A stretch of 64,000 bases of DNA from Peltaster fructicola (taxonomy: Eukaryota > Ascomycota > Dothideomycetes), in the NCBI GenBank assembly GCA_001592805.2, contig CP051142.1, positions 3,286,001-3,350,000 of the forward strand. Reading direction: 5' to 3'. The first letter of the stretch is position 1; each line of letters begins with the position of its first letter. This document shows, in pieces, positions 43,213-54,720 of this stretch. The notes under the pieces are model-generated. The model had not been told where the DNA came from and made no database searches. It saw only the letters and a list, made by a program, of their open reading frames with translations. Made by a program: the position numbers and the translations under genes.

Positions 43213-44897
43213 ATGACGAAGCGACCAGCCGAGGCAGCCTTAGAAGATACGATACCTACGGAATCACCGCTACCGAAGCGAGCGCGTGTTGACGAGCTGC
43301 CTGCGCAGGTGAAGCCGTCACAAGTTGAGGCGCATAAGAATGGTGTTGCAATAGTGGATGTTGAAGACGCGAGCAACACGCCAGCAGCATTCCGTACACA
43401 AGATGCGAACAGCAGCGCGGCGGCAGTAGCAGCAGCAGAAGCAGCAGGGGAGATACAGAAGCTGACGATGACGACGAAGACGACGATGAGCAGCAAGAAA
43501 CACGAACTACTGCGCCGGCTGAGGGCTTCTCAGACCTCTACCTGGATACCATATCACGCCCACGACTAGACTTCGACTTTGAGAAGCTTTGCTCCGTGAC
43601 GCTTAGCAATATCAACATCTACGCCTGCCTAGTATGCGGAAAGTACTTCGCCGGCCGAGGGCCCAAGACACCAGCCTACCTGCACGCTGTGAACGTCGAC
43701 CACCACGTGTATATCAACATGCAATCGAAGAAGGTCTACGTCATGCCGGAAGGCTACGAAGTCAAGAGTAAGAGCTTGGAAGACATCAAGTACGTGGTGG
43801 ACCCAACATACACATCCGCCGAAGTAAGACTGCTCGATAAAGTCCCGAAGCCAGCATGGGATCTCGGAGGGAAGAAGTACATCCCTGGCTACGTTGGCCT
43901 GAACAACATCAAGGCGAACGACTACTTCAACGTCATCATACAAGCTCTCGCACACGTAGCGCCACTACGACACTTCCTCATGCTAGAGGACTTCTCTTCT
44001 CGACCACAGCTCGTGCAGCGCACGTCCATCCTCATACGCAAAATTTGGAACCCAAGAAGTTTCAAGTGCCATGTCAGTCCTCATGAGCTCATGCAGGAGA
44101 TCAGCCTAGTCTCTGGCAAGAAATTCAACCTGACACAGCAATCTGATCCTATCGACTTCTTGAGCTGGTTGCTAAATACTATTCACCTGTCGTTAGGAGG
44201 CAGCAAGACGAAGCCACAGTCGTCGATCATACAACAGATCTTCCAAGGCAAGGTTCGGATCGAATCACAAAACATCACTGCCAGGGCAGACGCTAGTGAT
44301 CGCCTCAGATTTGAGGACACGGAGATCAAGTCCCAGACCTCGCCTTACATGGTCTTGACTCTTGATCTGCCGCCACCGCCACTCTTCCAGGACGATACTG
44401 ACAGGAATATCATCCCTCAGATACCGTTGACTGAGGTATTGAGGAAGTACAACGGCATAAGTGCTCAAGAGAGACTGAACACTCGCGTACGGTACAGACT
44501 ACTCCATCCACTGCCGCCGTATCTGATCATGCACATCAAGCGGTTCGAGCTCAACAAATTCTCAGGGAAGCAACGTAATCCGACCATTGTCACCTTCAAC
44601 CCAAAAGCACTAGACATGTCACCATATGTCGAGCCCAACCCGAAGCTCCATCCCGTGTCCGAACCGGTCATCTATGACCTTGTCGCGAACATCACGTACG
44701 AAGGCGTCAAGATTCGTGACGATTCGGTCGAAGGTGAAGCAGAAAAGAAGATCTGGAAGGTGCAGGTTCGAGAGGGCGCATCTCTTGATCAATGGTGGGA
44801 AATGCAAGATCTGTTCGTCGAGAAAGTCAATGCTGATCTCCTCACCACGAAAGAAGCATACATCATGGTGTGGGAGCGGAGGAGGCAAAAGAAGTGA
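43213..44897 (+). CDS. sad1: Sad1/USP39, inactive ubiquitin protease-like splicing factor, with an apparent frame break
   Basis: Sad1 supports assembly of the U4/U6.U5 tri-snRNP. The N-terminus (MTKRPAEAALEDT) is acidic/basic and low-complexity with a GCA-repeat (AAAVAAAEAAG). Then the frame changes: the acidic segment ADDDDEDDDEQQE and the diagnostic SDLYLDTISRPRLDFDFEKL that lead into the main frame read one base off, so a base appears missing near 43447-43450 (a run of four G). The UBP zinc finger begins CLVCGKYFAGRG...HHVYIN. The catalytic Cys box is replaced by GLNNIKANDYFN, the known loss in this family, and the domain continues to LPPYLIMHIKRFELNKF and YIMVWERRRQ. No good GT-AG intron resolves the shift; a consensus error is likeliest. 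Confidence 0.92.
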
Positions 44898-45098
44898 TGG
44901 AGGGAACCGACTCCAAGCGTGCGTGTGGCAGGGTAGTGTTCAAGGAAGCACTTCACATTTCGAGCGCAAGGTAAGATAATCTCTTCCAAAAATGATACCC
45001 CAATTTGAGTCTCGACGACTTCTGTACTGTTCTCATCTCGCTTGGGCATTGCATGTGTCCTCTGGTATATCCTCCAAACATGTTGTAGTCATCATCAA

Positions 45099-46238
45099 TC
45101 AAGCCTTCTCAGACTTCATGTAACGACCTGTGTCTTGCGCTTCAAATGAAAATGGGCTTTTCGTCATCTCGGGACTTCGTGGACTCATAGGTAGTGCGAA
45201 GAGATCATCCTCGTCTTTTTCATCTCCAACTGCTGGCTGACTGGTGGAGAAGCTGTGTGGTGCCGTAGTGAAGGCATTCAGTGAGCCCATGCCGCCACCA
45301 GCTTGTCTCTGTTGTGCCGCGAAAGACTCTGGCGGTCGTTGCGCGACTATCTTGCGAGATGTTGGTGGTTGTGCTGGCTTGGCTGCCATGGAAGACGGAT
45401 CTGCTACACCTTTCAGTGCTGCAAAGCTGCCGAAGCTGCCTACTGCCACGTCTGAGCCCTCTGGACTCAGAGGGTTGTGCCATCCTGAGGGTATACCAGG
45501 CTCGTCGCGCGCCGGAGTCTGTAGCTGCTGTTCGCTGGTGCCCAATTTCAGGCCCTTCAGCTTTCCCAGCAGTCTACCGCCGCCTGGCGTTCGTGGGCTC
45601 GTTGGGCTGTTCAAGCTTGCTGTAGGCACATCTGAGGTCGTGATTGACAAGCCATTCACGCGTGGGTGTACTCCAAAATTCTGCTCGATCCACTCCTTCT
45701 CTGCAACAGCCATCTCAAGTCCGACACCCTCTGCATTGTTTGCCTCCGAGTCAATCTCTTGCTGGAGTACCTGTAAGCGCTTCTTCGCCCAGATGGTGTG
45801 CAGGACTCCCTTTTTTCCAGCTTGCCGTGCTGTAGCTCCTAGCTCGGGTGAGAAGATGGCTGGTAGAGGATTCGTCCGCCAAGCGACTGAGCCCTTCTGA
45901 AGATGCACAGCAGATGGCACAGTGATACCGGCTCCGAGTAGGAAGTAGAGTCTGTTGATCGGATTATCGGTGCCTTCCTGCGCGTGTCCTCGCGCAGGCA
46001 AGACATGTCGTCTGTCGTCCCAGCTGATCTCCCAATCCTCATCGATGGCTCGTGTTACATCGTCGTCTTCCCACTCTACCATGAGCACCTTCGTGCCATC
46101 TTTGCTGTGTCCTGGTTCAAATTCGAAGCGAGCGAGGGCGTTGCTTGAGGACAAGGAAGGACTCTCAACATCGTCTTTGGGCGCACCCTGCGCAATTGCG
46201 GTATCGACGGGTTTGAAGCCAGCTTCAGTTGTAGCCAT
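45099..46238 (-). CDS. Conserved fungal protein of unknown function
   Basis: Intronless, 379 residues. The core (about 35-200) has ARFEFEPGHSKDGTKVLMVE, WEISWDDRRHVLPA, NRLYFLLGAGITVPSAVHL and LPAIFSPELG, then a helical stretch GKKGVLHTIWAKKRLQVLQQ and LEMAVAEKEWIEQNFGV. I recall these words from uncharacterised proteins present across Pezizomycotina. A disordered Ser/Pro-rich tail includes two short TSPRTPGGG- and MSPRSPE-like motifs that look like proline-directed phosphorylation sites. No enzymatic residues recognised. It converges with sad1, 201 bp apart. Confidence 0.83.
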   Translation of the reverse strand: MATTEAGFKPVDTAIAQGAPKDDVESPSLSSSNALARFEFEPGHSKDGTKVLMVEWEDDDVTRAIDEDWEISWDDRRHVLPARGHAQEGTDNPINRLYFLLGAGITVPSAVHLQKGSVAWRTNPLPAIFSPELGATARQAGKKGVLHTIWAKKRLQVLQQEIDSEANNAEGVGLEMAVAEKEWIEQNFGVHPRVNGLSITTSDVPTASLNSPTSPRTPGGGRLLGKLKGLKLGTSEQQLQTPARDEPGIPSGWHNPLSPEGSDVAVGSFGSFAALKGVADPSSMAAKPAQPPTSRKIVAQRPPESFAAQQRQAGGGMGSLNAFTTAPHSFSTSQPAVGDEKDEDDLFALPMSPRSPEMTKSPFSFEAQDTGRYMKSEKA

Positions 46239-47318
46239 GTTGAATGCCGATGGGTCTCAAGGAGTGTCGGTGCAATCAGTGTAGATGTATGTAGTGTCTG
46301 CTGTCGTCGTCGTCAGCTGGTCCAATGGACTGCAAATGACAAGAGCTGCAGAGGCGGGCCACTACGCTCTCAAACCAGAGATCAGAAGGTGTCCAGCGCC
46401 TCGTGATGAGGAAAGGGAAGAAGCATATAAACTGAAGTTAGCTGAAGATGGTTATAGCTGGTTGGTAGTAGACTGTAGTGGTGCTTGCTGAGCCACAACT
46501 ACTACCTTCTGCCGTTTGTCCTACATGATTTCTTACTACTACCACTACTACAGATAAGTCGTGACGAACGCTAGAGGGACCAAGCAGGCCTAAGCTGTGT
46601 GTGCCTCCACCCCGAGAGAGTCGCTGATGGGATGGATCTGTCGCGGTCCATAGGCTGGATTGGGCAAATGAGCGGCGTAAGTTGCAGCAAGTAGTCGAGC
46701 TATTGATGGGAAAGGTAGCTTTATTTTTAGCAACAGCAGCTGACCTTGTCGATCTGCTTCTCGCCGGTGTTCCAGGAACGCTGGCTGCAAGAGAGAGTGT
46801 GCCTCAGCTTCCCATACTGATCATCGATCACTCTCACAGAGTGTGACAGCCATATTGTGCTGCGGGCTCGATTGCTCTGGACTTTTCACTGAACACACGT
46901 CCCTTGCATGAAGGTCGGAACCACATGGCCATGCAGTAGTAGCATGCATGATGTCGAGACCCAATATTCGGGCGCACAAGGTGGGAAACGGGAGAAGTAG
47001 AAGGCACGGAGAATGAGGCAAAAGATCTCGATCGTTGTGATGTGTTTTAGATTGTTTTTCTGCTTTTGCGACATATCGTCTATAGCTATTCGTCCACCAT
47101 AATCCACCTGAACCTGAGAGCTGCACTAGATCAGGCCAGTCCATAATAATCACCAGGATGTAGTAATGTAATCCCGAGTCCAGACCATTGGGGGTATCAT
47201 GCTTGTGCAAGCAGAAAGAAGAGCGATGAGGAGGAAGCTCTTCGAGCACCATCGCTATGCAAGTAATAGTACAAGGAAAGTTGAAGAATGAATGAAGCAG
47301 AGTGGCGGCGAGGGGCTT
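46239..47318. other. Intergenic region, 1.1 kb
   Basis: Upstream of the conserved gene and downstream of pro1. Short ACT/CTA triplet runs occur near 46535-46555. No gene recognised. Confidence 0.4.
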
Positions 47319-49322
47319 CTAGATCAACAAGAAATCCCAGTCCTTGCTCTGCATCACATCGCGCCAGTGGACGCCTCGGAGTTCGCCCTGGGCAGCGTTG
47401 GCATCATTGATCGCCCAGATGTCGTGGAGGAGCTCGCGCACTCGACCAAACGAGCCAAACTCAGCTGCTTCACCGAGCTTTGCGCATCGTTCGGCGAACA
47501 TGGCGCGGAAGGGAGTCTCAGGTGCGGCATTGGCGCCTGCAATGAGCAATGGCCAAGCTAGGCATCGGTCGAAACCTTCTGGTCCTTCGGGAATGTAGTT
47601 CATCGCCCATGTGAAGCGGTTGGTGACATGGCGCATGCTGAGGCTGCCGGGGTCGTTGCCAGGCACGAGTGCGCACAAGTAGATGCGAGCCGCGAGAGCG
47701 AAGATGGCTGTGAGGTTGGTGCGAAGCTGCTTGGGTCGAATGGCACCTGTGGTTGAGAAGCAGTTCTGGATGTCTTCGTCTGTTGGCTCGAGCTCGCCAA
47801 TCTCCTTTGCGATGAGACTAACGTAGCTGCAGAGTGCCTCCTCAGTGAGACCGTCGCTCTTCTGCATGTCGAGGCAGGCGATTTCGCTGATCAGATACAT
47901 GATGCGGTCATCGCAACCCATGAGCTCAGCAAGGCCTGCACTGGCAGATCGCACGTTGAGCTCGCGGTAGGTGTCTGCATAGATTGGAGCTCGACCGAGC
48001 ATTGTAGCACCAAGGATGTCGATCCACGATGTCAAAGTCATGTTGAAGGTTGGAGGCATAGAGGTCTTCTTCTCGTCAACAGCCTCGATGAGGCTTCCAG
48101 GCAGCTGCAGAGTGTTGACCAGATCGCTGGCGGCTTGGAAGTGCTGATGCCATGGGATGTCAGGAAGAGCCTCCTTTGCGCGACCCACCGAGCACTGGAA
48201 GAAGATCATGCCGAGCGTTGCTTCCAGGATTGAGTTGCGGTCGCTGTTCTGGTTGTTGAGCGCCTCACAAAGCTCAGTGATTGCAGCATATCGATGTCGG
48301 ATGATGTCGTTGTCGATTTGCTCGCTCATGAGGCCTTGCGTGGCTTTCATGTGCGTAGCTGCAATGCTCAAACAGCTGTGCAGGTAAGCCTTGTTGGATT
48401 CCAGCGCAGGGACGACGACATCCATGCGCACAGAGCCGTGCTGGTTGGCGTCGAGGACTGGAAAGATGAGCTTGATCACTTTGTCCAGAAAGTGGTTCAG
48501 CAGATACTTGTCACAGTCGTCGACCTCGATCAGAGACTCATGGTTGGGAGACATCTGGCCGTGCTGGAAGTCGAAGAAGTTGAAATCAATGGCTCTTCTG
48601 GAAAGGTTTCGTTGAGGCTCTCGTGGTACTCTTGCTGCACCCAGCTATCACCTGGTACGTTCGATATGCCGACTGGCGGCTGGTACGTGCTGAATGTTGA
48701 GATAGTCGAGTCTCGTCGCATCTGAATATCGTTCACAAAACTGATCGCTCAGTCTTGATGTCGATCTCATATGGCGAAAGGCCGAGAATTGAGGGTGGTT
48801 TGCCAGCTGATGTGGATGAGCAGGAAGCTGAAAGAAGCCATCTTGTGGGAACTGGTTGAAGTCTGCAATGCCTGAGAATGGCGAATCGACTGAGCCTTGC
48901 CTCGTGTGCGGTATCGAATCTGTGAAGATCTCTGCTGTGGTAGGGACTGATTGCACTGAATGGCACAGTTCTGGCGGCGTGCTCATTCCGGTGTGCGATT
49001 GCTGCGCTTGTTGCGCCTTCTTCGTCAGTTGAGTCTGCTTGATGACATTCTTGATCATCTCCTTCTGTTGTCGTCGCTGTTCGCCGTTCGACCACCACAT
49101 TGGTCGCTTGTAGTTGCAAGTGAGGCCGAGATGAGTGCATGCTTTGCAGGCAGGTTTGCCTTCCTCGCACTTTTTCCTTCGCAGTCTGCAAGTGAAGCAG
49201 CCAGAGCGAGATCTGCGGTGCATCTTTGATGCGGTCTTTGCCTCTGTCGAAGGCGACTCGCTCTTGAGAGCAGCCATCTTAGAGAGAGGTTTGGAGGGTG
49301 TTGAGTGTGCGAATGAAGACAT
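47319..49322 (-). CDS. pro1: PRO1/ADV-1-type Zn2Cys6 transcription factor, reading frame broken three times
   Basis: PRO1 is a C6 regulator of sexual development and cell fusion in filamentous ascomycetes. The binuclear cluster is complete: RSRSGCFTCRLRRKKCEEGK, then PACKACTHLGLTCNYKRPMWW, followed by the PRO1-specific helix RRQQKEMIKNVIKQTQ. The C-terminal fungal_trans_2 region is intact from ESLIEVDDCDKYLLNHFLDK to the stop, with LESNKAYLHSCLSIAATHMK and FFQCSVGRAKEALPDIPWHQ. Between them, family words (LSPYEIDIKTER; VNDIQMRRDSTIST; FPEEPL then DFNFFDFQHGQMSP) lie in successive different frames. One base seems missing near 48782, near 48737-48740 and near 48587. Starts at 49322 or 49277 are both possible. 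Consensus error or real decay cannot be separated here. Confidence 0.88.
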
Positions 49323-51845
49323 GTGATTGCTGATATTAAAAGTATTGGACCACCGGGGTACCAAATGTGAGAGATGCGCCAATGGCTGGGGTGATGCAAC
49401 GGATTAGAATGTAATAGGTAGTAGGACGATCCGGGTATACTGTCTAGATCGTGAGTAGCGTAAAGTCCCTGGACCAGCCTGGGAGAATGAGGAGAGCAGC
49501 GAAGAAAGACAAGAAAGCGAGCAAATTACTTCGATCAACGAGTTACTGAGACGCTCAGCATCTGGGAGAGAAGAGAGGTTATATGCCCAAAGGCAGAGAG
49601 AGAATCGTCCCAAATAGCGATCTATTTCTGGCAGAGTGCAGCAAAGATAGCTCCACCGACCGGCGAGGGTGACGAGAAGGCAGTAAATTAGCTGTATTGC
49701 AGGTGGAGCCTTGTGCCCAAGTATGGCAGTCCTGTCGAGTATGTGGCTTGCAGGATGGCGCGACTGAGGTGGTTGGCCAGCTATTCGTGCAGCCGCTGTA
49801 GCACTGAACCGCATAGAGTTTAGAACTGCATGCCAAAACCTTGAAGGACGCTTTGATAATCTGCTGGCGATGCCGTTTCGTCCAATGCTTCAGTGCGGCA
49901 CATGACGGTCACTGGTCATGCCGTCCGTGACTTCAGACGGTGAAGGAAGAGGATCCCATCTCGACGGCCTTGCGCTCCACTTCTTCCCTAGAGCCAGCTG
50001 ACGGGATGTCGTGCTTTCAGTAATCGTGCCGCACGGCTTCGTCCATCCAGATCTGCGTGCGACAGATAGGGTTAACGTTTGATGACCACAATGCGAGTCG
50101 CACAACGGATGCAGAGGCCATGCTCCGCGAACGCCTACTCAATATCGTGAAAGCCACGATGCCCGGATGGTTGTCCTGTCACAACACAGACGGGTAGATT
50201 GACTCGTGTCTGGTTGAGCTCGCTCCTCTCGCAAGCCTGGCCATCGTCATGAAATGCAATTTTGTGTTCATCACAAGATTCATGCGCTGGTCTGTCGACT
50301 CGAAGCGAGTATGACAACTGACAAACCAGGGTAAAGAAGCTGAGCTGTAAGCGCTGAGTGGACAAGCATGCTGTGATGTGATGGAAGTGAGGTGTGCATT
50401 AAAGCGGCGCTAAAGAGTGCAAGGGCGACGACCCAGTAGCGAATCAGCTGTCTCAGGTGGAAGGTTCCCCCACACGCTCGTGATCCGCAACTCGAACCGC
50501 ATGCTAAGGAGCACAGACTGGTTGCTGGAGTACTACAAGATCGTCTGAAAGTCTACGCACGGATAGACGATAATGGTCGACGACGTGGCTGCGGGCCAGA
50601 GCAGACCTTCTGCGGCGAGCCTTCTTTCCCGTACGTACATGCGACGACCACGCCGGAGCCATGACGTTGGCAGAGGACTCATGTCGAGATATGCCTGTCG
50701 AAGTGAGTACCAGCTGAAGCTGTACGTCGTGACGCAGGCCCGGGAGTGCGATCGGCAGCACTCGAAAGTCAGTTCCTGAGTGCGTGGCCGAGCGAAGAAG
50801 ACAATTTGATACCGACAGAAGGGATTCATTAGTCTTTATCCTCCCATCTTCCTGCCTCTCTACTTTCCCAAACGAGCTTGGATGGACCGCTCAACACTCG
50901 ATCGACACCTCAGTAGCACATATGTCTCTCAATTCTCTGAAGAGCTGCCCTTAGCATCGCGGAGGGACAGGACAGGGTCCCCACCAGTGAGTGAGGATCG
51001 GCTACAAGGTCTCTAGACCCTTTCTGTGACCCAGACGTTGCTTGTGCCGTGTGGTGTCCTGCTTCAGGGTGTCACAGTCGTCGAGGCGACACGAGCGCCA
51101 TGCGACCACTTCCACATTGGCACGTTGTGTCCCGCCTGGCAGGACAGAAGCATGCCGTGACCAAGAGCATGCATCGTCCTCTGTTCATGGATCTCCACAA
51201 GCGCACAACGGTGCTTGTGAGAAGGTTCTCGCCGGTCTGCTGCTCGCCATCTTGACTCTCTCGCTTGACGTCTTGCCCGTTACGTTCCGAAGCGCATCTA
51301 TACGAAAGCATGCGCATGGGCCAGAAAATGGCAGCAGCATTTAGCAGCATTTGGAAAGCCCGAATTAGCCAGTCTTTTGTCGAGAGAGTGAGATTGCTAG
51401 ATCCATAGGCCAGCCATTCACTGATGACGAGAGACCTTGCGGGATACATTAGCTTCAGTAGCCAATGTCCAATGGCTGGTAACCGCCAGGATCTTTGAGA
51501 ATAGATCGAAATACTGAGGGCAGGGAAAGTGGGATGGCCATGGGTGTGACCAAGCATCTTGCCGTGCTCGCCTGCGCTCGCAGATCCATTTGGCGTGCTC
51601 TCGCTGGGTGATACTGCAGCTTTGGACACATCTTTTAGCTCGTCCCATTCGTCGACCTGCTTGCCGCCCGTTGGACTTCGAAGGAAGCCGCATAGAAGAG
51701 CCATGCGAGCAGCGCACCTTTCCAGTCAGATTTCGTTATAGGACAGAGACTCCTCGCCAGATCGCTCGCGCGTTGAAACTTCCGCCGTTCCAATGCCAAT
51801 CTGAGTGTCGTTGTCTCTCACAGCACGTACACCACAACCGCAGTC
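49323..51845. other. Long gene-poor region upstream of pro1
   Basis: About 2.5 kb between pro1 and the SAM/PH gene, the longest gap in the window. Apart from one possible minus-strand frame (51072-51704) nothing coding is supported. It may hold a long pro1 leader and regulatory sites; a stretch near 50484-50499 superficially resembles a tRNA B box but no tRNA folds around it. Confidence 0.4.
51072..51704 (-). CDS. Possible hypothetical protein, weak
   Basis: An ATG-started frame of 210 codons. The first 50 residues have ordinary protein composition (GGKQVDEWDELKDVSKAAVS), the middle has a hydrophobic stretch, and the end is Cys/Arg-rich and less convincing. Introns may have been missed. No family recognised; a chance frame is quite possible. 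Confidence 0.25.
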   Translation of the reverse strand: MALLCGFLRSPTGGKQVDEWDELKDVSKAAVSPSESTPNGSASAGEHGKMLGHTHGHPTFPALSISIYSQRSWRLPAIGHWLLKLMYPARSLVISEWLAYGSSNLTLSTKDWLIRAFQMLLNAAAIFWPMRMLSYRCASERNGQDVKRESQDGEQQTGENLLTSTVVRLWRSMNRGRCMLLVTACFCPARRDTTCQCGSGRMALVSPRRL

Positions 51846-54247
51846 ATGCAGGCCATGACGCCAATCACCCCATTGGAGCGAGGAGGAGAGATGTTCTCAA
51901 GAGCCAAGACCATGTCGGTGTTTCTCGATTCGTGGGACCGACCAGTATCAGTGGTGACAGACACAACGGAGTTCGAGGGACAAGAAGAGGATATGAGCGA
52001 TTTCGACAGTGGCTCTCGTAGCAGATCAGCAAGTCCAGTAAGTCGAGAAGTATATGCGGAGTTACGCTGCTGACCATCGATCAGGACTCAGGCAAGCGAC
52101 GCAGCCAGACAACAATCGGCTCATACGATGAAGCTCCAACACCCAGGTCTGGCAGAGGTCAGCGACGATTGCCGTTACGACTGCAGTCGGTAGAAGGACC
52201 CAAGGGACCACATCTATTCCGCAGCTCGCAAACATCAGCAGACTTCGAGCTTGCTTTGCAAATGTCGCCAATGCTTCCGAAGCAGATGGAATTTCGCACA
52301 GAGACTGCTTTCTCGCAAGACACCATAACGCAAGTCGTACTGCCTGACCAATCATTCGACTTCTCCATCAATCGATTGAGCGACTCGAGCACGTCGTCCG
52401 AGGTACGAAGATGGACCTCGACTCAGGTTATCGACTGGCTCGTCGACTCTCAGATCGAGTCCTCAATCATCGCATGCTTCGAACTGCACGACATCACCGG
52501 AGATGTCCTCATGGATTTGACATTCGAGGATCTCAAAGATCTTGGCGTGACATCCTTTGGCAAGCGACACCAGCTGTGGAACTTGCTTTGCATCCTTCAG
52601 GGTCGACCTGACGATTTGAGCCCATGTCAGACAACATTCGATGATGTCAGTCGACCCTGCACAACCCGGCCAGAAGCTTTCACGCCAATCGACGACGGTA
52701 CTGGCAAGAAGCGTCGTGGTCGCAAGCCTGCAAAGACTGGAGACGTGATCACCCCAGGAGAATCCGTCTCAATCGTCGCGATCGAGCAACTTCTGCCAAA
52801 AGCACACAGATGCGCAAAAGGAGAACGATGTGCGAAGTGGCGAAAGCAGCAGCGAGAGCTGCAACGACTCCAGGACGAGCATGAGCTCGGACAATGGCCT
52901 ATCAGTCCAACCAAGGGCGGACACATCTTCGTTGCGGGTAATCCTGGCAACGCTTCGACTGCAGACCACATGCAGACCTTTGCACAGCAGGCCGATGACT
53001 TCTACAGACCACAGTCCGAGGCCGAGCCATCAGTGGTCGCATCCTCAGATCTCCTTGGACCTGGTCAACTTCCCGACTTCGTCCTCGACGCCGATATGCT
53101 CGACCAGCTGGACAAGCGTGATCCTCAGGAGAATGTAAAGGCTTTCTTGAGCTTCCAGCACTTGAATTCGCCCTGCGCTCCGATGGACGATGTGTTTGCG
53201 GATGCCATACTAACTCCTGTCCAAAGTAAGTTCAAGGCGCAGGAGCCTGTATTTGAGATGTTCCCTTCGGAACATGTCCCTAGCTTTGCTGCTACACAGC
53301 CAGCCTTCCAGCTGCCACAGCGACCACATACCGCGAATCAGCAATTGAAGAGTCTACCGCGACTGGACATCCCTCGCTCCTCCAGCGCACAGGCGACTGC
53401 AGCAAGACAATCACCTCTCACAGCCACGCAAGCATCGCCTGTAAATCTTGTTCGGTTCGCAACTCCAGCGTCTGACATGGACGTCCCAGTCTCTGCACAA
53501 CCAATCATTCCACGTAACACATCGCAGTCGGTACCCCCAGATATGCAGTACAGGCAGCAAAAACCACTGAGCCGATCACACTCTCGCACAGGCAAGTGGC
53601 GACGACCATCCATGGCATTAGAGAGCGTCAAGGAGAACGAGATCCTCTCGCCCGTTGCAGCACCACGACCAAGCATAAGCACTCAGCGAAGTGGTTCGAG
53701 CGGTTGTATCAGCACCACTTCTTCATTGAGAAGTTCGGTGCCTGATCCAGCTCATCACGAACCAGAGGTCAAGGTCTTCGGCTACGGAACTGACTGCACA
53801 CAAGCTGGCTGGATGCGAAAGCGAAAGACCAAGTTGCTGCGACATGAGTGGCAAGATGCTCATTTCCGGCTCAAGGGCTCTGAGTTGGCGATGCACGCTG
53901 ATGAGAAGTATCACAGCGCAGCCAAGGAGACCATCAATGTCGATCAATACTCAGTCGCCTGTAGCAGTGGTCCTTCAGCCAGCAAGCTGGGAGCTGCATT
54001 CAAGAGTTTGGCCATCATGAACTCGTCGCCGGAGAAGAAAGGCAAGGTCGTCGATCCCACAGCCTTTGCCTTTCAGCTCGTCCCAGAGAGCAAGGACCGC
54101 GAGAGGTTTTCCTCTGCAAAGACTCATCACTTTGCCGTAAAGACAAAAGATGAGCGAATCGACTGGATGAGGGAACTGATGCTTGCGAAAGCTCTGCAAG
54201 CCAAGCGTGAAGGCTACGAGGTTGAGATCAACGGCGTACAAGCCTGA
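51846..54247 (+). CDS. SAM and PH domain protein
   Basis: Two exons (51846-52037, 52085-54247; 47-nt intron) give 784 residues. An N-terminal Ser-rich region precedes a SAM domain (about 140-210): EVRRWTSTQVIDWLVDSQIE to GVTSFGKRHQLWNLLCILQG. Next a basic patch (GKKRRGRKPAK), a helix with two Cys (KAHRCAKGERCAKWRKQQRE), and a long disordered Ser/Pro/Gln middle. A C-terminal PH domain (about 625-770) starts CTQAGWMRKRKTKLLRHEWQ and ends DERIDWMRELMLAKALQAK. The order resembles Boi/Boi-like polarity proteins without an SH3 domain; ascomycete proteins of this SAM-PH type exist. A role at the cell cortex in polarity or MAPK signalling is inference. Confidence 0.88.
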
Positions 54248-54720
54248 GGGCGGCAAGCGGTTGGTTGGCATGCTCTACGAACTTTGATGACCCTTCTGTA
54301 TACCCATAATCATTAGATCCTTCTTCTGCTTGCGTTTCTCGACTTGGGTTTCGGCGAAGCACAGACGGACAGGGCAACCTGGCATAGATGCTAGACGTAG
54401 CAATACGATTCCAGCACCGTATTTTCACTCATGCACTGCAGTGTCATAACGGTTTGTGACCCTTGTGCATGCATCCTGCTGTGATCAAGTGCTTGCATCA
54501 ATAGTGTGTTTACGAGGCAGGATCCGTGCGACGTTGCAGGCATTGGAGACCTCGGACCTGACCCAGCCTGTGGTATTGCATACGATGGGGCCATGTGAAG
54601 AGTTCTGTGGTCGTACTCTGGACTGTGGTGATGGCGCTCCAGCAGGCGCCTAGCAGGCTGTAGGAGTGATGTATACGCAACGTTCCTCCTGCGCGGCGGG
54701 AGGATCAGCGCAATGTATGC
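54248..54720. other. Convergent intergenic region
   Basis: 3' flanks of the SAM/PH and bud23 genes. No other feature recognised. Confidence 0.4.

Noticed and set aside
43394-43452. 59-nt GTACAC...GGGGAG intron to explain the sad1 frame change
   Set aside because: The 3' end is purine-rich and lacks a polypyrimidine stretch and branch site; a missing G is simpler.
50484-50499. tRNA B-box-like sequence (minus strand GGTTCGAGTT)
   Set aside because: No matching A box or cloverleaf could be drawn around it.
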